DNA of 23,520 nt. It comes from Legionellales bacterium (lineage in GTDB: Bacteria; Pseudomonadota; Gammaproteobacteria; PIVX01). The DNA is taken from contig JABSQI010000004.1 in NCBI GenBank assembly GCA_013215905.1, positions 1 to 23,520 on the forward strand, written 5' to 3'. Made by a program: the position numbers and the translations under genes. The first letter of the stretch is position 1. Each line of letters begins with the position of its first letter. The notes beneath the pieces are model-generated. The model had not been told where the DNA came from. It saw only the letters and a list, made by a program, of their open reading frames with translations, and did not search any database. Below, piece by piece: positions 8,609-17,108 of this stretch.

Positions 8609-9390
8609 CTTAGTTCTCCCCTTCTTTTTAAATGGTCACGCAAGAATTTATTTCTCAGTAGTCCGCCTGGATCATCAGGAATTGACCTTAGCCATTGTTC
8701 ATCTGCCTGTTGTTTTTCATCATATTTAGCATCTTTTTTATCATTCTCCATAGCATTTGCAGTATCATTATTTTGTTGTTGATTCTTATTTTCCTGCTGT
8801 TGTTTTCCATTCTGATTTTGATTAGCTTTATTTAGATCATTTTGACCCTGTTTTTGTTCATCTTTATTACTACTTTTTTGATCTTTTCTTTCTTTCGAAC
8901 TTGTCTCATCCTGTTTTGAATTACTATCTTGGTTATTTTGTCCATCAGATTTATCACTATTTTTCCCATCCTTGCCACTTTTACCATTCTTACCATCTTG
9001 CTTACTATTCTCAGATTGTTTTTTTAGTTTCTTAACTAACTCCAGATTATATTTAGAATCTGTATGACCAGGATCTATCTTCAATACATCGTTATACATA
9101 TTAATAGCATTGTCAAAATCACCTTGTAAAGCATAGGCCGTACCCAAATTATACTTTCCAGTAATAGTTTTTACCTCAACTAATAAATCTATGGCATCTT
9201 CTAGTTTATTATTTTTTAGGGCAGCAAGTGCTTTCCAATGAGGTTTTGAAAATTTCTCATATGCTTTAGCATATCTTTCTTGTTTATAGTCAGTATATCC
9301 TTGGTAATTCTCATTGAACAGAGACTCCCCAAAACAATAAGCTTGATTACTAAATATAATATAAAAAATTAATAACAAATATTTATTCAT
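8605..9390 (-). CDS. batC: TPR protein of the Bat operon (BatC-like)
   Basis: A 261-aa protein with a signal peptide or anchor (residues 1-20, ending QAYC), then TPR-type helices at about 28-118 (KYNLGTAYALQGDFDNAINMY, NDVLKIDPGHTDSKYNLELV). A low-complexity stretch follows, rich in K, N, Q, S, D and G over about 110 residues, then a short conserved tail (QWLRSIPDDPGGLLRNKF). In many bacteria this TPR part is fused to the BatB von Willebrand domain; here it is separate. ATG 9390 is chosen because it overlaps the batB stop as ATGA; an upstream in-frame TTG at 9408 would lie well inside batB. The polar linker probably spaces the TPR domain from the conserved tail. Confidence 0.82.
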   Translation of the reverse strand: MNKYLLLIFYIIFSNQAYCFGESLFNENYQGYTDYKQERYAKAYEKFSKPHWKALAALKNNKLEDAIDLLVEVKTITGKYNLGTAYALQGDFDNAINMYNDVLKIDPGHTDSKYNLELVKKLKKQSENSKQDGKNGKSGKDGKNSDKSDGQNNQDSNSKQDETSSKERKDQKSSNKDEQKQGQNDLNKANQNQNGKQQQENKNQQQNNDTANAMENDKKDAKYDEKQQADEQWLRSIPDDPGGLLRNKFLRDHLKRRGELR

Positions 9391-10367
9391 ACAACACTTT
9401 TTCGCCAACCAATACTAAAAACTAAAGAAACTAAAGGGACTAAGAACCATAATAACCAATATCCATCATTTCTTCTTCTATCAATAAATAAATCCTCTTT
9501 TACTTCTTCAGCATTCATCCCCCAAGAAGAAACTAAATCACTTATATCTAACTTATCATGAGATAAAGTTATATATTTACCTCCTCCTGATTTAGCTAAT
9601 TTCTTCAATGAAGACTTATTTAATTTAGACAAAACAACCTGATTATTATTATCTTTCAAAAAACCTGTTTCTAATGGGATAGGCCCTCCTGTCATAGTAC
9701 CTACACCTAAAACAGATACAGTTATTCCTTTTTTCTGTAAATCAGAAGACTTTTCAATAGCTTCTTCACTTACAGTACCAGTTGTAACTAGTAAGATATC
9801 CCCTTTAGGTTGACCACCTTGCAATAATAAATCTCTGGCATGCTCTAATGCAGAAACAATATTTCTTCCACCAATTGGTAAAATATTTGGATCTAGCGCT
9901 GTAAGTAAAGAATCAATAGTATGACCATCATTCGTTAATGGAGAAACTGTAAACGACTCACTTGAATATACAGCCAAACCATATTGCCTATCCTCAGTAG
10001 CTCTTAACAAATCAGAAATCTTATATTTTGCTCTTGTTAATCTATTAGGATGTGGATCCTTTACTAACATTTCTCTTGAAAGATCTAACAGAATTACCGT
10101 AGAATTATTTGATTTAAATACAGGTGATTTAACAACAGTCCAACTTGGTCCGGCAAGAGCTAGGATTGTTATAAACCACGCTAAGCCTAAGAGAAATATA
10201 GGAAAAATATTATTTTCCCCGACGGATACCAGTTGTTCTTTAAGCAATTCAGGATCACATATTGTATGCCAATTATGGGATCTAGTTTGATTATAATATA
10301 CCCAGAAAATCACCAAAATTAATGGGATAACTCCTAATAACCACTCAGGATTTAAAAATACAAACAT
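9387..10367 (-). CDS. batB: BatB-like vWA membrane protein with degenerate metal site
   Basis: A 326-aa protein with two N-terminal membrane helices (about 8-25 and 54-73), a von Willebrand A domain, and a closing helix (about 304-320). LAGPSWTVV after helix 2 and NRLTRAKYKISDLL are family marks. The metal site is changed: DxSxS reads D95-L-S97-R-E99, and the later TDG reads T195-T196-G197, so two of the usual ligand positions are replaced. BatA next door keeps them all. BatB may therefore act as a scaffold without bound magnesium. It starts 1 nt after the batA stop with AGGTGG about 7 nt before the ATG. Confidence 0.85.
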   Translation of the reverse strand: MFVFLNPEWLLGVIPLILVIFWVYYNQTRSHNWHTICDPELLKEQLVSVGENNIFPIFLLGLAWFITILALAGPSWTVVKSPVFKSNNSTVILLDLSREMLVKDPHPNRLTRAKYKISDLLRATEDRQYGLAVYSSESFTVSPLTNDGHTIDSLLTALDPNILPIGGRNIVSALEHARDLLLQGGQPKGDILLVTTGTVSEEAIEKSSDLQKKGITVSVLGVGTMTGGPIPLETGFLKDNNNQVVLSKLNKSSLKKLAKSGGGKYITLSHDKLDISDLVSSWGMNAEEVKEDLFIDRRRNDGYWLLWFLVPLVSLVFSIGWRKSVV

Positions 10368-10368
10368 A

Positions 10369-11361
10369 TTATATCCACCTTGATAATGGGGTTAATTTTC
10401 TAATTAATAAAAATATACTAAGCAAAAAAGCCAACCCCAATGGCCAATAAAACAATTCTTGTTCTGGTGTAAATGCTCCGCCGTCTTTATCATTAGGTTC
10501 TAATTTATCAATCTCTTGATAAATATCTTGTAATTGCTCAGTACTCATAGCTCTAAAAAATCTTCCATTGGTCAGTTCTGAAATTTGTTTTAATAGTTCA
10601 TCATCCAAATCAGCTGAAGGGTTAACAATTTGAGTACCGAATATACTTTTAACTTTAATTGCATCAGCTCCTAAACCTACAGTATATATTTTAATATTAT
10701 TTGCTTTTGCCATTTCAGCTGCTTTTATTGGTTCAACAGCACCTGCAGTATTAGAACCATCAGTAAGCAATACTAAAATTTTACTGTCACTAACGATATT
10801 CCTTAATTTCTTAATTGTGAGTCCAATAGCATCACCAATAGCTGTTAAAGGTCCAGCTATACTAATTGTAGTATCATTAATCATATGCTTAACAGTCTTT
10901 CGATCAAAAGTTAATGGTGTTTGTAAATAGGCTTTTGTTCCAAACAATATCAGACCTAGTCTATCTCCAATACGTTTTTCAACAAAGTCAATGGCAACTT
11001 TTTTTACTACGGATAACCTATCCTCTGGTCTACCACTAACTAACATATCTTGTCTTGCCATGCTTTCGGATACATCAATTGCTAAAATTATATCTCTACC
11101 TTTTCTTGGTAATTCGATTGGATCATCAACCCATTTAGGTCCACTAATAGCAATACATAACAAAATCCACATCAATCCAAGAATTATTTTAGCAACTAAA
11201 GATCCTCCCATAGTATTTGCACTAAACCCAAGCTGCTTAATTGCAGTATAATTAGGTATTTTTAACGCTCGTAATTGTTGTATGCTATTAGTTCTAATTT
11301 TCATAGTTATAATAGGCAACAATACCAACAGCAACGCATAGGGATATTCTAGTTTAAACAT
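10369..11361 (-). CDS. batA: BatA-like vWA membrane protein
   Basis: A 330-aa protein with the Bat layout: membrane helices near 6-20 and 57-73, von Willebrand A domain at about 88-280, and a C-terminal helix (about 305-322). The metal-ion-dependent adhesion site is complete: D96-V-S98-E-S100, T173 and D201 (LLTDGSNTAGA). The domain lies between the membrane helices, facing the periplasm in the family model, and binds partner proteins through the metal. Its neighbours give the standard MoxR-DUF58-DUF4381-BatA-BatB order. The ATG is 1 nt past the previous stop, with AGGA about 6 nt upstream. Confidence 0.9.
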   Translation of the reverse strand: MFKLEYPYALLLVLLPIITMKIRTNSIQQLRALKIPNYTAIKQLGFSANTMGGSLVAKIILGLMWILLCIAISGPKWVDDPIELPRKGRDIILAIDVSESMARQDMLVSGRPEDRLSVVKKVAIDFVEKRIGDRLGLILFGTKAYLQTPLTFDRKTVKHMINDTTISIAGPLTAIGDAIGLTIKKLRNIVSDSKILVLLTDGSNTAGAVEPIKAAEMAKANNIKIYTVGLGADAIKVKSIFGTQIVNPSADLDDELLKQISELTNGRFFRAMSTEQLQDIYQEIDKLEPNDKDGGAFTPEQELFYWPLGLAFLLSIFLLIRKLTPLSRWI

Positions 11362-11362
11362 T

Positions 11363-11824
11363 CTATTTCCTATGTTTTATCCAATTCTCGACTGCATATA
11401 ACAAGTCATTATAATCAACATCAGACGTTTTTTGATAAGGTATCTGCAATAATAATTCTTTCAATTCGTTATTAAATAATTTAGTTCCACTTGTGTCATT
11501 CAAAAATTTGATCCACTCATCACCTGTTAGTCCTGCAACCTCATGTCTTGGATAATAAGCCAGGGCAACTCTACGTAACAAAATTGACAGACTTGCAATT
11601 GTTTTTACACTATCAATTTGAGTATCTTTTTTATATGTATCAATCTTTTTAAGAGCTTTTCTCCTAGCACGACCCTTTAACCATTTTTTGAAACCATACA
11701 AGCAACATAATATTATAAAAAGCAAAAAAACCAAGACACATCCATAGCCTAAAGTTGACAATGGAAACATTCCAGGGGCTTCTGGTAAATGAACATCTCT
11801 TAATTGATTTGCTAAGTCATTCAT
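11363..11824 (-). CDS. DUF4381 single-span membrane protein of the Bat operon
   Basis: A 153-aa protein of the DUF4381 type. It has a short N-terminal segment with LRDVHLPEAPGMFPLSTLGY, one membrane helix at about 26-45, a basic patch (KGRARRKALKK) just inside, and a helical cytoplasmic domain with LLRRVALAYYPRHEVAGLTGDEW, the most family-like stretch. It is regularly found between DUF58 and BatA genes, and I infer that it is a membrane partner in that complex. Its molecular role is unknown. The ATG overlaps the DUF58 stop (ATGA), so translation is coupled. Confidence 0.8.
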   Translation of the reverse strand: MNDLANQLRDVHLPEAPGMFPLSTLGYGCVLVFLLFIILCCLYGFKKWLKGRARRKALKKIDTYKKDTQIDSVKTIASLSILLRRVALAYYPRHEVAGLTGDEWIKFLNDTSGTKLFNNELKELLLQIPYQKTSDVDYNDLLYAVENWIKHRK

Positions 11825-12753
11825 TTTTGTTTAATTCCGGTTAATGATCTTAATAATACATTTACAACAATTTCATCTGTTGGAAACTCAAGCATAGGGA
11901 TATTCCATTTACTAAATATGCCTGTAATACTATCGAGTCTATCCTGAAAAAATTTTTGATATGAATTACAAAATTTTCTATCACTTGTATCCATCGTAAA
12001 GTAATCTTTTCCGTTACACACTTGGTACATTCCACTAGGAGGAGGATTTTTCTCAAATATATCGTATATAAAACATCCTACAATTTCATTGTGTAACTTT
12101 AATCTTGACAAATGTTTTTCAAAATCTTTGCCAAGATTAACAAAATCACTAATAATAAAAATAAGACTCCCCGGAGTACTAACGTGTCGTAATTTAATTA
12201 ATGCATCAACTAACTCACCTTCTCCAGATTCGCTATCTTGCTTAGAGAGATGCTTTAGTAATGGTAAAACCCCTGCTTTTCTTACGTATGGTTTTAACTC
12301 TATTGAATTGATACCGTTAGTAATTACAGCACCAACCTTATCACCATGAATTACAGTAGCCCAAGCTACAATACTAGCAATTTGTCTACTGACCAGAGAT
12401 TTAAAAGCGACTTTAGTACCAAAATGCATCCCTTTTCTGTCATCAATTAATAAATATACTGGTCTATCCCTCTCATCATGAAATAATTTAGTATGTGGTT
12501 TACCAGTTTTTGCAGTGATTCTCCAATCCATACGTCTAATATCATCTCCAGCTTGATATACGCGCACTTCATCAAATTCAATACCACGCCCTTTTAACTT
12601 AGAAACATGCCCACCAAATTGACTACTAGAGATTTTGGCTTTTGTTAATTCGGGCAAAGTACGAGCAACATACTCTAAACTAATGAGTTCGGATAATGTT
12701 GCTGTAGTCCCTCTTAAAGCAAAAGAGTGATTTTTATTTTTTACCTGCACCAT
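11821..12753 (-). CDS. DUF58 domain protein (MoxR partner)
   Basis: A 310-aa soluble protein. The DUF58 signature is plain: GRGIEFDEVRVYQAGDDIRR followed by MDWRITAKTG (about 55-84), then PHTKLFHDERDRPVYLLID, where a von Willebrand-like fold begins. The metal-site position after LLID reads DRKGM rather than DxSxS. Family members are encoded next to MoxR ATPases and are taken to be their partners or adaptors. It starts 4 nt after the moxR stop and ends in an ATGA overlap with the DUF4381 gene. It has no membrane helix. Confidence 0.88.
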   Translation of the reverse strand: MVQVKNKNHSFALRGTTATLSELISLEYVARTLPELTKAKISSSQFGGHVSKLKGRGIEFDEVRVYQAGDDIRRMDWRITAKTGKPHTKLFHDERDRPVYLLIDDRKGMHFGTKVAFKSLVSRQIASIVAWATVIHGDKVGAVITNGINSIELKPYVRKAGVLPLLKHLSKQDSESGEGELVDALIKLRHVSTPGSLIFIISDFVNLGKDFEKHLSRLKLHNEIVGCFIYDIFEKNPPPSGMYQVCNGKDYFTMDTSDRKFCNSYQKFFQDRLDSITGIFSKWNIPMLEFPTDEIVVNVLLRSLTGIKQK

Positions 12754-12757
12754 TTTA

Positions 12758-13735
12758 CTAAGGAATTGCTACTACTTTTAATAATTCACTAATAAAATCA
12801 TCTGTAGTCACTCCTTCTGCTTCTGCCTCAAAACTTAATAATATACGATGACGTAATATATCATAAATAACAGAGTGAATATCTTCAGGAGATACGTAGT
12901 CTTTCCCCATTAACCATGCATGAGCTCTTGAACATCTATCAAGGGCTATTGTAGCTCTCGGGCTTGCCCCATATCTTAACCAATTATCAAGTTTTGGATC
13001 AAATGCATTTGGGTTTCTTGTAGCAATTACCAATTGAACAATATATGACTCCAATGCGGGACTTAAATGAATTTGATTTATTTCTTTTCTAGCTGAAATA
13101 ATATCTTTTTCATGTAAACTAGCTGTTTTACTAATTATATTTGTACCTGCAGACTCATTTCTTGCTAATTGTAAAATATTATTTTCAATTTTTGCATCAG
13201 GATAATCTACTTTAACATACATTAAAAACCTATCTAATTGTGCCTCAGGTAATGGGTAGGTTCCTTCTTGCTCAATAGGATTTTGAGTAGCCATTACTAA
13301 AAATAACTCAGGCAGGATATAGCTTTTTCTACCAACAGTTATTTGTCTTTCTTCCATAGCCTCTAATAAAGCTGCTTGCACTTTTGCAGGGGCCCTATTA
13401 ATTTCATCTGCTAGAACAACATTATGAAATATAGGTCCTTTTTGAAACTCAAATGTTGAATTTTCCGGTCTAAATATATCAGTTCCTGTCAAATCCCCTG
13501 GTAACAAATCCGGGGTAAACTGAATTCTGTGGAATGACCCATCAATTTGAGTTGCTAATTCTTTTATTGCTCTTGTTTTTGCAAGACCAGGTGCGCCTTC
13601 AACCAACAAATGCCCATCTGCTAAAAGAGCAATAATTAGCTTCTTGACTAGATCTGTTTGCCCTAGAATTCTTTGATTCATATGCTCGTTAAGCCTGGAA
13701 AAAACTTGTGCTTTTGGTTGTACAAATTGTGTCAT
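12758..13735 (-). CDS. moxR: MoxR-family AAA+ ATPase
   Basis: A 325-aa AAA+ ATPase of the MoxR group, thought to act as a chaperone remodelling von Willebrand-domain partners. Walker A GAPGLAKT (47-54), Walker B VVLADE (106-111), sensor 1 ATQNP (149-153) and LDRF (167-170) are all intact, and the lid domain ends the protein (GASPRATIALDRCSRAHAWL). It is the first gene of an eight-gene operon. The ATG has GGAG 5 nt upstream. The 201-nt region before it separates it from a divergent reductase gene. A minus-strand TATAAT lies there but without a convincing -35, so its promoter is not assigned. Confidence 0.93.
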   Translation of the reverse strand: MTQFVQPKAQVFSRLNEHMNQRILGQTDLVKKLIIALLADGHLLVEGAPGLAKTRAIKELATQIDGSFHRIQFTPDLLPGDLTGTDIFRPENSTFEFQKGPIFHNVVLADEINRAPAKVQAALLEAMEERQITVGRKSYILPELFLVMATQNPIEQEGTYPLPEAQLDRFLMYVKVDYPDAKIENNILQLARNESAGTNIISKTASLHEKDIISARKEINQIHLSPALESYIVQLVIATRNPNAFDPKLDNWLRYGASPRATIALDRCSRAHAWLMGKDYVSPEDIHSVIYDILRHRILLSFEAEAEGVTTDDFISELLKVVAIP

Positions 13736-13865
13736 TCTAACTCCAATATTAAATCAACATTACCTGCTACTATAACAGGCTATAGAATTTTAATACATTC
13801 AATATACTAAGGACAATATCTATTAATAAGAAATTATAAAAAATAGTTCTCTTTGAACTTTAGAT

Positions 13866-13891
13866 AATCAATATACTTAACAATATTGATT
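13866..13891. promoter_or_regulatory. Perfect 9-8-9 inverted repeat between moxR and the reductase gene
   Basis: AATCAATAT (13866-13874) is mirrored by ATATTGATT (13883-13891) across 8 nt. Arm spacing fits a dimeric regulator. The right arm overlaps a -35-like TTGACC (13890-13895) for the reductase gene; the matching -10 (TAAGGT, 13913-13918) is poor. A bound protein could block the reductase promoter and affect moxR on the other side. No known regulator box is recognised. Confidence 0.4.
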
Positions 13892-13996
13892 GACCATAAA
13901 CAAATATTTAGATAAGGTTTTAATTAGTAAATTTAGGTGTTAATGGCAGTTATATTAACATTTTTAACAACTTGGATATTTCTAAGAGTAAAGAAT

Positions 13997-14983
13997 ATGG
14001 ATTATAGGTATTTAGGAAAATCAGGGTTAAATATTAGCTCGCTATCATTTGGTTCTTGGATTAACTTTGGCACTAAAATACAACAAGCAGACGCTGTTGA
14101 CCTAATTAAACTTGCATATAGCAATGGAGTAAATTTCTTCGATAATGCAGAAAGCTATCAAAAAGGGCTATCAGAAATTATTATGGGAAATGCTCTGAAG
14201 AAATTAGGATTTAGCCGAGATTCATTCTGCATTTCTAGTAAGGTTTTCTGGGGTGGCGACTTGCCAACTCAAAGAGGGTTAAGTGCAAAACATATTAGAG
14301 ATGCATGTCATAACTCTTTGAAAAGATTACAAGTAGATTATTTAGATTTATTTTTTTGCCATCGACCAGACATCAATACACCTATAGAAGAAACTGTCTG
14401 GGCAATGAATAATCTAATACAACAAGGAAAAATATTATATTGGGGAACTTCAGAATGGTCTGCCTCACAAATAATTCGTGCAATAGAATTTGCTAATAAT
14501 CATCATTTAATTGCTCCAACTATGGAACAACCAAAATACAATATGCTACATAGAAATAAACTAGAAGATGAATATCTTAGTTTATTTAAATATTACAAAT
14601 ATGGCACAACAATCTGGTCACCACTAGCATCAGGATTATTAACTGGTAAATATAATTCAGGGGTTCCAAAAGATAGTCGTCTAGCAATGCCAGAATATAC
14701 TAATATGAAAAAACAATTTCTCGAATCAGAAGAAGGGAAGAAAAATATACAGCAAATAAAATCTCTAACTAAAATTGCTCAGTCTTTAGGGTGTAGCTTA
14801 TCACAGATGGCAATTGCTTGGTGTTTACTTAATCCAAATGTTAGCACTGTTATTTTAGGAGCATCTAACACTTTGCAACTTCAAGAAAATTTATTAGCAA
14901 TAAATTTTGTAGAAAAAATAGATAATACAATATTGCAAGAAATTGAATCTATTCTAGACCCCTCAGAATCTAATAAGACTTAG
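13997..14983 (+). CDS. Aldo/keto reductase (Kv-beta-like)
   Basis: NADPH-dependent oxidoreductase of the potassium-channel beta-subunit-like branch; the substrate is unknown. The TIM-barrel start is MDYRYLGKSGLNISSLSFGSW. The catalytic tetrad is present: D49 and Y54 (FFDNAESY), K82 (SSKVFW) and H122 (FCHRPD). The cofactor-binding end has SVIPG-like STVILGAS followed by QLQENL. Length from this ATG is 328 aa, normal for the family. An in-frame ATG at 13943, with a better Shine-Dalgarno (AGGTG), would add 18 residues including a hydrophobic stretch (AVILTFLTTWIFL); which start is used is unsettled. The gene diverges from moxR and ends 1 nt from the convergent gene's stop. Confidence 0.88.
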   Translation: MDYRYLGKSGLNISSLSFGSWINFGTKIQQADAVDLIKLAYSNGVNFFDNAESYQKGLSEIIMGNALKKLGFSRDSFCISSKVFWGGDLPTQRGLSAKHIRDACHNSLKRLQVDYLDLFFCHRPDINTPIEETVWAMNNLIQQGKILYWGTSEWSASQIIRAIEFANNHHLIAPTMEQPKYNMLHRNKLEDEYLSLFKYYKYGTTIWSPLASGLLTGKYNSGVPKDSRLAMPEYTNMKKQFLESEEGKKNIQQIKSLTKIAQSLGCSLSQMAIAWCLLNPNVSTVILGASNTLQLQENLLAINFVEKIDNTILQEIESILDPSESNKT

Positions 14984-14984
14984 A

Positions 14985-16751
14985 TTATCTGTTATCATAA
15001 CTCTTAGCATTCGTAAGAGTATTATCTGTTAATACTCCATTAATAGTCTCTTGCATTTCTACTAAAATTTCTTTTAATGAACTTTTCCCAAGTTTAAATT
15101 TATTTTTACCAGATGATTCACCATCAATTTTATTAATCATTGTTGAAATTGATGCGCACAAGTGTTTACCCTTATCTTCGGTTGGATTGTCTAAAAAATC
15201 TTTCAATAAATTTTCTGCCACTTGGGCCATATCCTTGTGAGAAGAACGTCCGCTGTGAATACCCTTTTCCTGTAAACCAGCTTTCATCTTCCCCATAAAT
15301 GAGGAACGATTGGTTTTTGCAAGTCTTTGCTTTTGATAGTATTCATTAAAATTTCTATATTTTTTAAACTTGCTAGCAATTACTTGATATGGTGCAGCTT
15401 TTTTTAATACATCATCAAAATTTATTTCATTCACATCTTTAAGAGTAGATTGATGCATAATTTCATCTATACAATTAACAAGCACTTCTGAATGAGATTT
15501 ATCCGGCCCAATTCCTTCAACCTCTATTAAATCAATAGCTTTAATCTTCTTATGATATTCTGGTGATAACGCTTGTAGCTGTTCTAAAAATTCTCTTGCC
15601 TGAGCCATTTCTATCTCATATTGAGTATCTTCTTCATACTTTGGGAAACCTCCATTAACTTGGTGACCAAAATAATCATGGCAATGATCTGTATTATAAA
15701 TTTTTAGAATATCTGCATTTGGATCATTTGGAATACCCATCCATAAAAAGGTATTCATTAATTTTTCAGCGCCTCTTTCTGAATTTGATAATACTTGCAA
15801 GTTATTGCCCTGACCAAATGTCTTAAGATTTTCTTCAATCAACCTTTCTATCTCCTTTTGATTTTTAGGTTCATTTAACATACGATTATAGTCTGCAAAA
15901 TATTTACTTTTGAAAGTTTGTTTTATGTATTGTTCAATAATATTTTTATGCTCATTTTTGGCTTGAGGCCACTTAGCATCAATTTCTTTAAATAATACTT
16001 TTTTTGCCTTATAGTCCTTCCCATAATTTATATTTTCTTCTACTTCAATACCTAAGAGTTTCGCCATAATTTTTAGCTGTTGATCTTGTAGATTTGTAGT
16101 AACCTCAAGAACCTCATCATACTTATTAGGTGGATATAATTTATTTTCATTTATCTTAGTAGCAATAACATTTAAAGATATGACTAAACTGTCATCTTCT
16201 AAGGAATAACTAAAGGCATGATCAGTATGCACTTCTAATGGAAATTTCTTAATTTCGGTTACAGTATTACCAAGATTTAGTAGTTTTTGTGAACATTGAA
16301 AGTTATTTTCAGAAGCTTGCTTTATAGTAAAAGAAAAATCTTTTAAACCAACATCGGGCTCCATTGCTTTTTTCATTTGTGCGTTATTGGCTCCTCTACT
16401 TCTCATTTTGTCAGTTTTATAAGGAACATATCTTAAAGAATCAATAGCTAAGTTATTCTTTTTAAGTAACTCAAGAAAAAACTGCGCATTTTCTTGATTA
16501 GTAAAATCTATATTAAAATCGCCTTGAATAGTTAAGGGCAAATTACCGTCTTTTAATTTCTGGACTAGTTTTTCAAGATATTTCTTATTTTTTTTCGCAT
16601 TACTTGGAGCATGAATACTGATTACCTTCTTTGAAATAAATGTCGCCTTATCTATATCAGCAAGCAAACCTGTATTTTGTATTTCTTCTATATTTGTAGA
16701 AACTGTAAGTGAATCTTTACTATTTTGTTTTAACGAATTATATTTTGGCAT
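14985..16751 (-). CDS. Large unknown protein with partial EEP (endo/exonuclease-phosphatase) fold
   Basis: A 588-aa protein that I cannot name. Residues about 42-185 resemble the second half of the endonuclease/exonuclease/phosphatase fold: VISIHAPS (43-50), QGDFNID (76-82) and TDHAFSY (176-182) correspond to the family's His strand, GDFN motif and terminal DH motif. The first half of that fold, with its catalytic Asn and Glu, is missing and is not found upstream. Residues about 220-588 are mostly helical, lysine- and glutamate-rich, with no recognised domain. There is no signal peptide. A translocated effector is a reasonable guess for this kind of organism, not shown. ATG 16751 is chosen because GAGG lies 6 nt upstream; TTG 16763 is the alternative. 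Confidence 0.65.
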   Translation of the reverse strand: MPKYNSLKQNSKDSLTVSTNIEEIQNTGLLADIDKATFISKKVISIHAPSNAKKNKKYLEKLVQKLKDGNLPLTIQGDFNIDFTNQENAQFFLELLKKNNLAIDSLRYVPYKTDKMRSRGANNAQMKKAMEPDVGLKDFSFTIKQASENNFQCSQKLLNLGNTVTEIKKFPLEVHTDHAFSYSLEDDSLVISLNVIATKINENKLYPPNKYDEVLEVTTNLQDQQLKIMAKLLGIEVEENINYGKDYKAKKVLFKEIDAKWPQAKNEHKNIIEQYIKQTFKSKYFADYNRMLNEPKNQKEIERLIEENLKTFGQGNNLQVLSNSERGAEKLMNTFLWMGIPNDPNADILKIYNTDHCHDYFGHQVNGGFPKYEEDTQYEIEMAQAREFLEQLQALSPEYHKKIKAIDLIEVEGIGPDKSHSEVLVNCIDEIMHQSTLKDVNEINFDDVLKKAAPYQVIASKFKKYRNFNEYYQKQRLAKTNRSSFMGKMKAGLQEKGIHSGRSSHKDMAQVAENLLKDFLDNPTEDKGKHLCASISTMINKIDGESSGKNKFKLGKSSLKEILVEMQETINGVLTDNTLTNAKSYDNR

Positions 16752-17108
16752 AATGCACCTCAATAAATTATTTCATTATTTAAGGATAGTATATTTTAGA
16801 CAGATCGCAATTATTAATACCATCATGTTTTATTAAGATGTTGAAAATCATTATTAATTATTTCAAGATTGTTCTGTATTACTCGATAGTTTTCTAATTA
16901 TAAATATGAAAACTTGTTTACAACTTAATAACTTAAATTATTATTTTAGTGCAACTAAACTACTCAAATACTCACCCATGGCTAAATTCAGGGGCTTTAC
17001 GCCAACTTTTGGTAATAATAACTTTGTATTTATTTACTATTTGATTTTGATATCACCTATAAACTTAAAGTTATTTTACCTATCTAGTAAGAATAATATG
17101 TGGCTACA
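16752..17108. other. Intergenic region with a GC-rich island
   Basis: This 357-nt gap lies between the starts and ends of two leftward genes and is very AT-rich except for about 16970-17011, where half the bases are G or C. No convincing gene is present. A plus-strand open frame from 16906 runs into the MFS gene but has no ribosome site and looks accidental. A minus-strand TATACT (16788-16793) could be the -10 for the EEP-like gene, but its -35 is poor. The island may be a remnant of inserted DNA. Confidence 0.5.

Noticed and set aside
8690..9020. Low-complexity K/N/Q/S stretch in the TPR gene as a possible repeat or frameshift
   Set aside because: The frame is open throughout and ends in a conserved-looking tail; it reads as a flexible linker.
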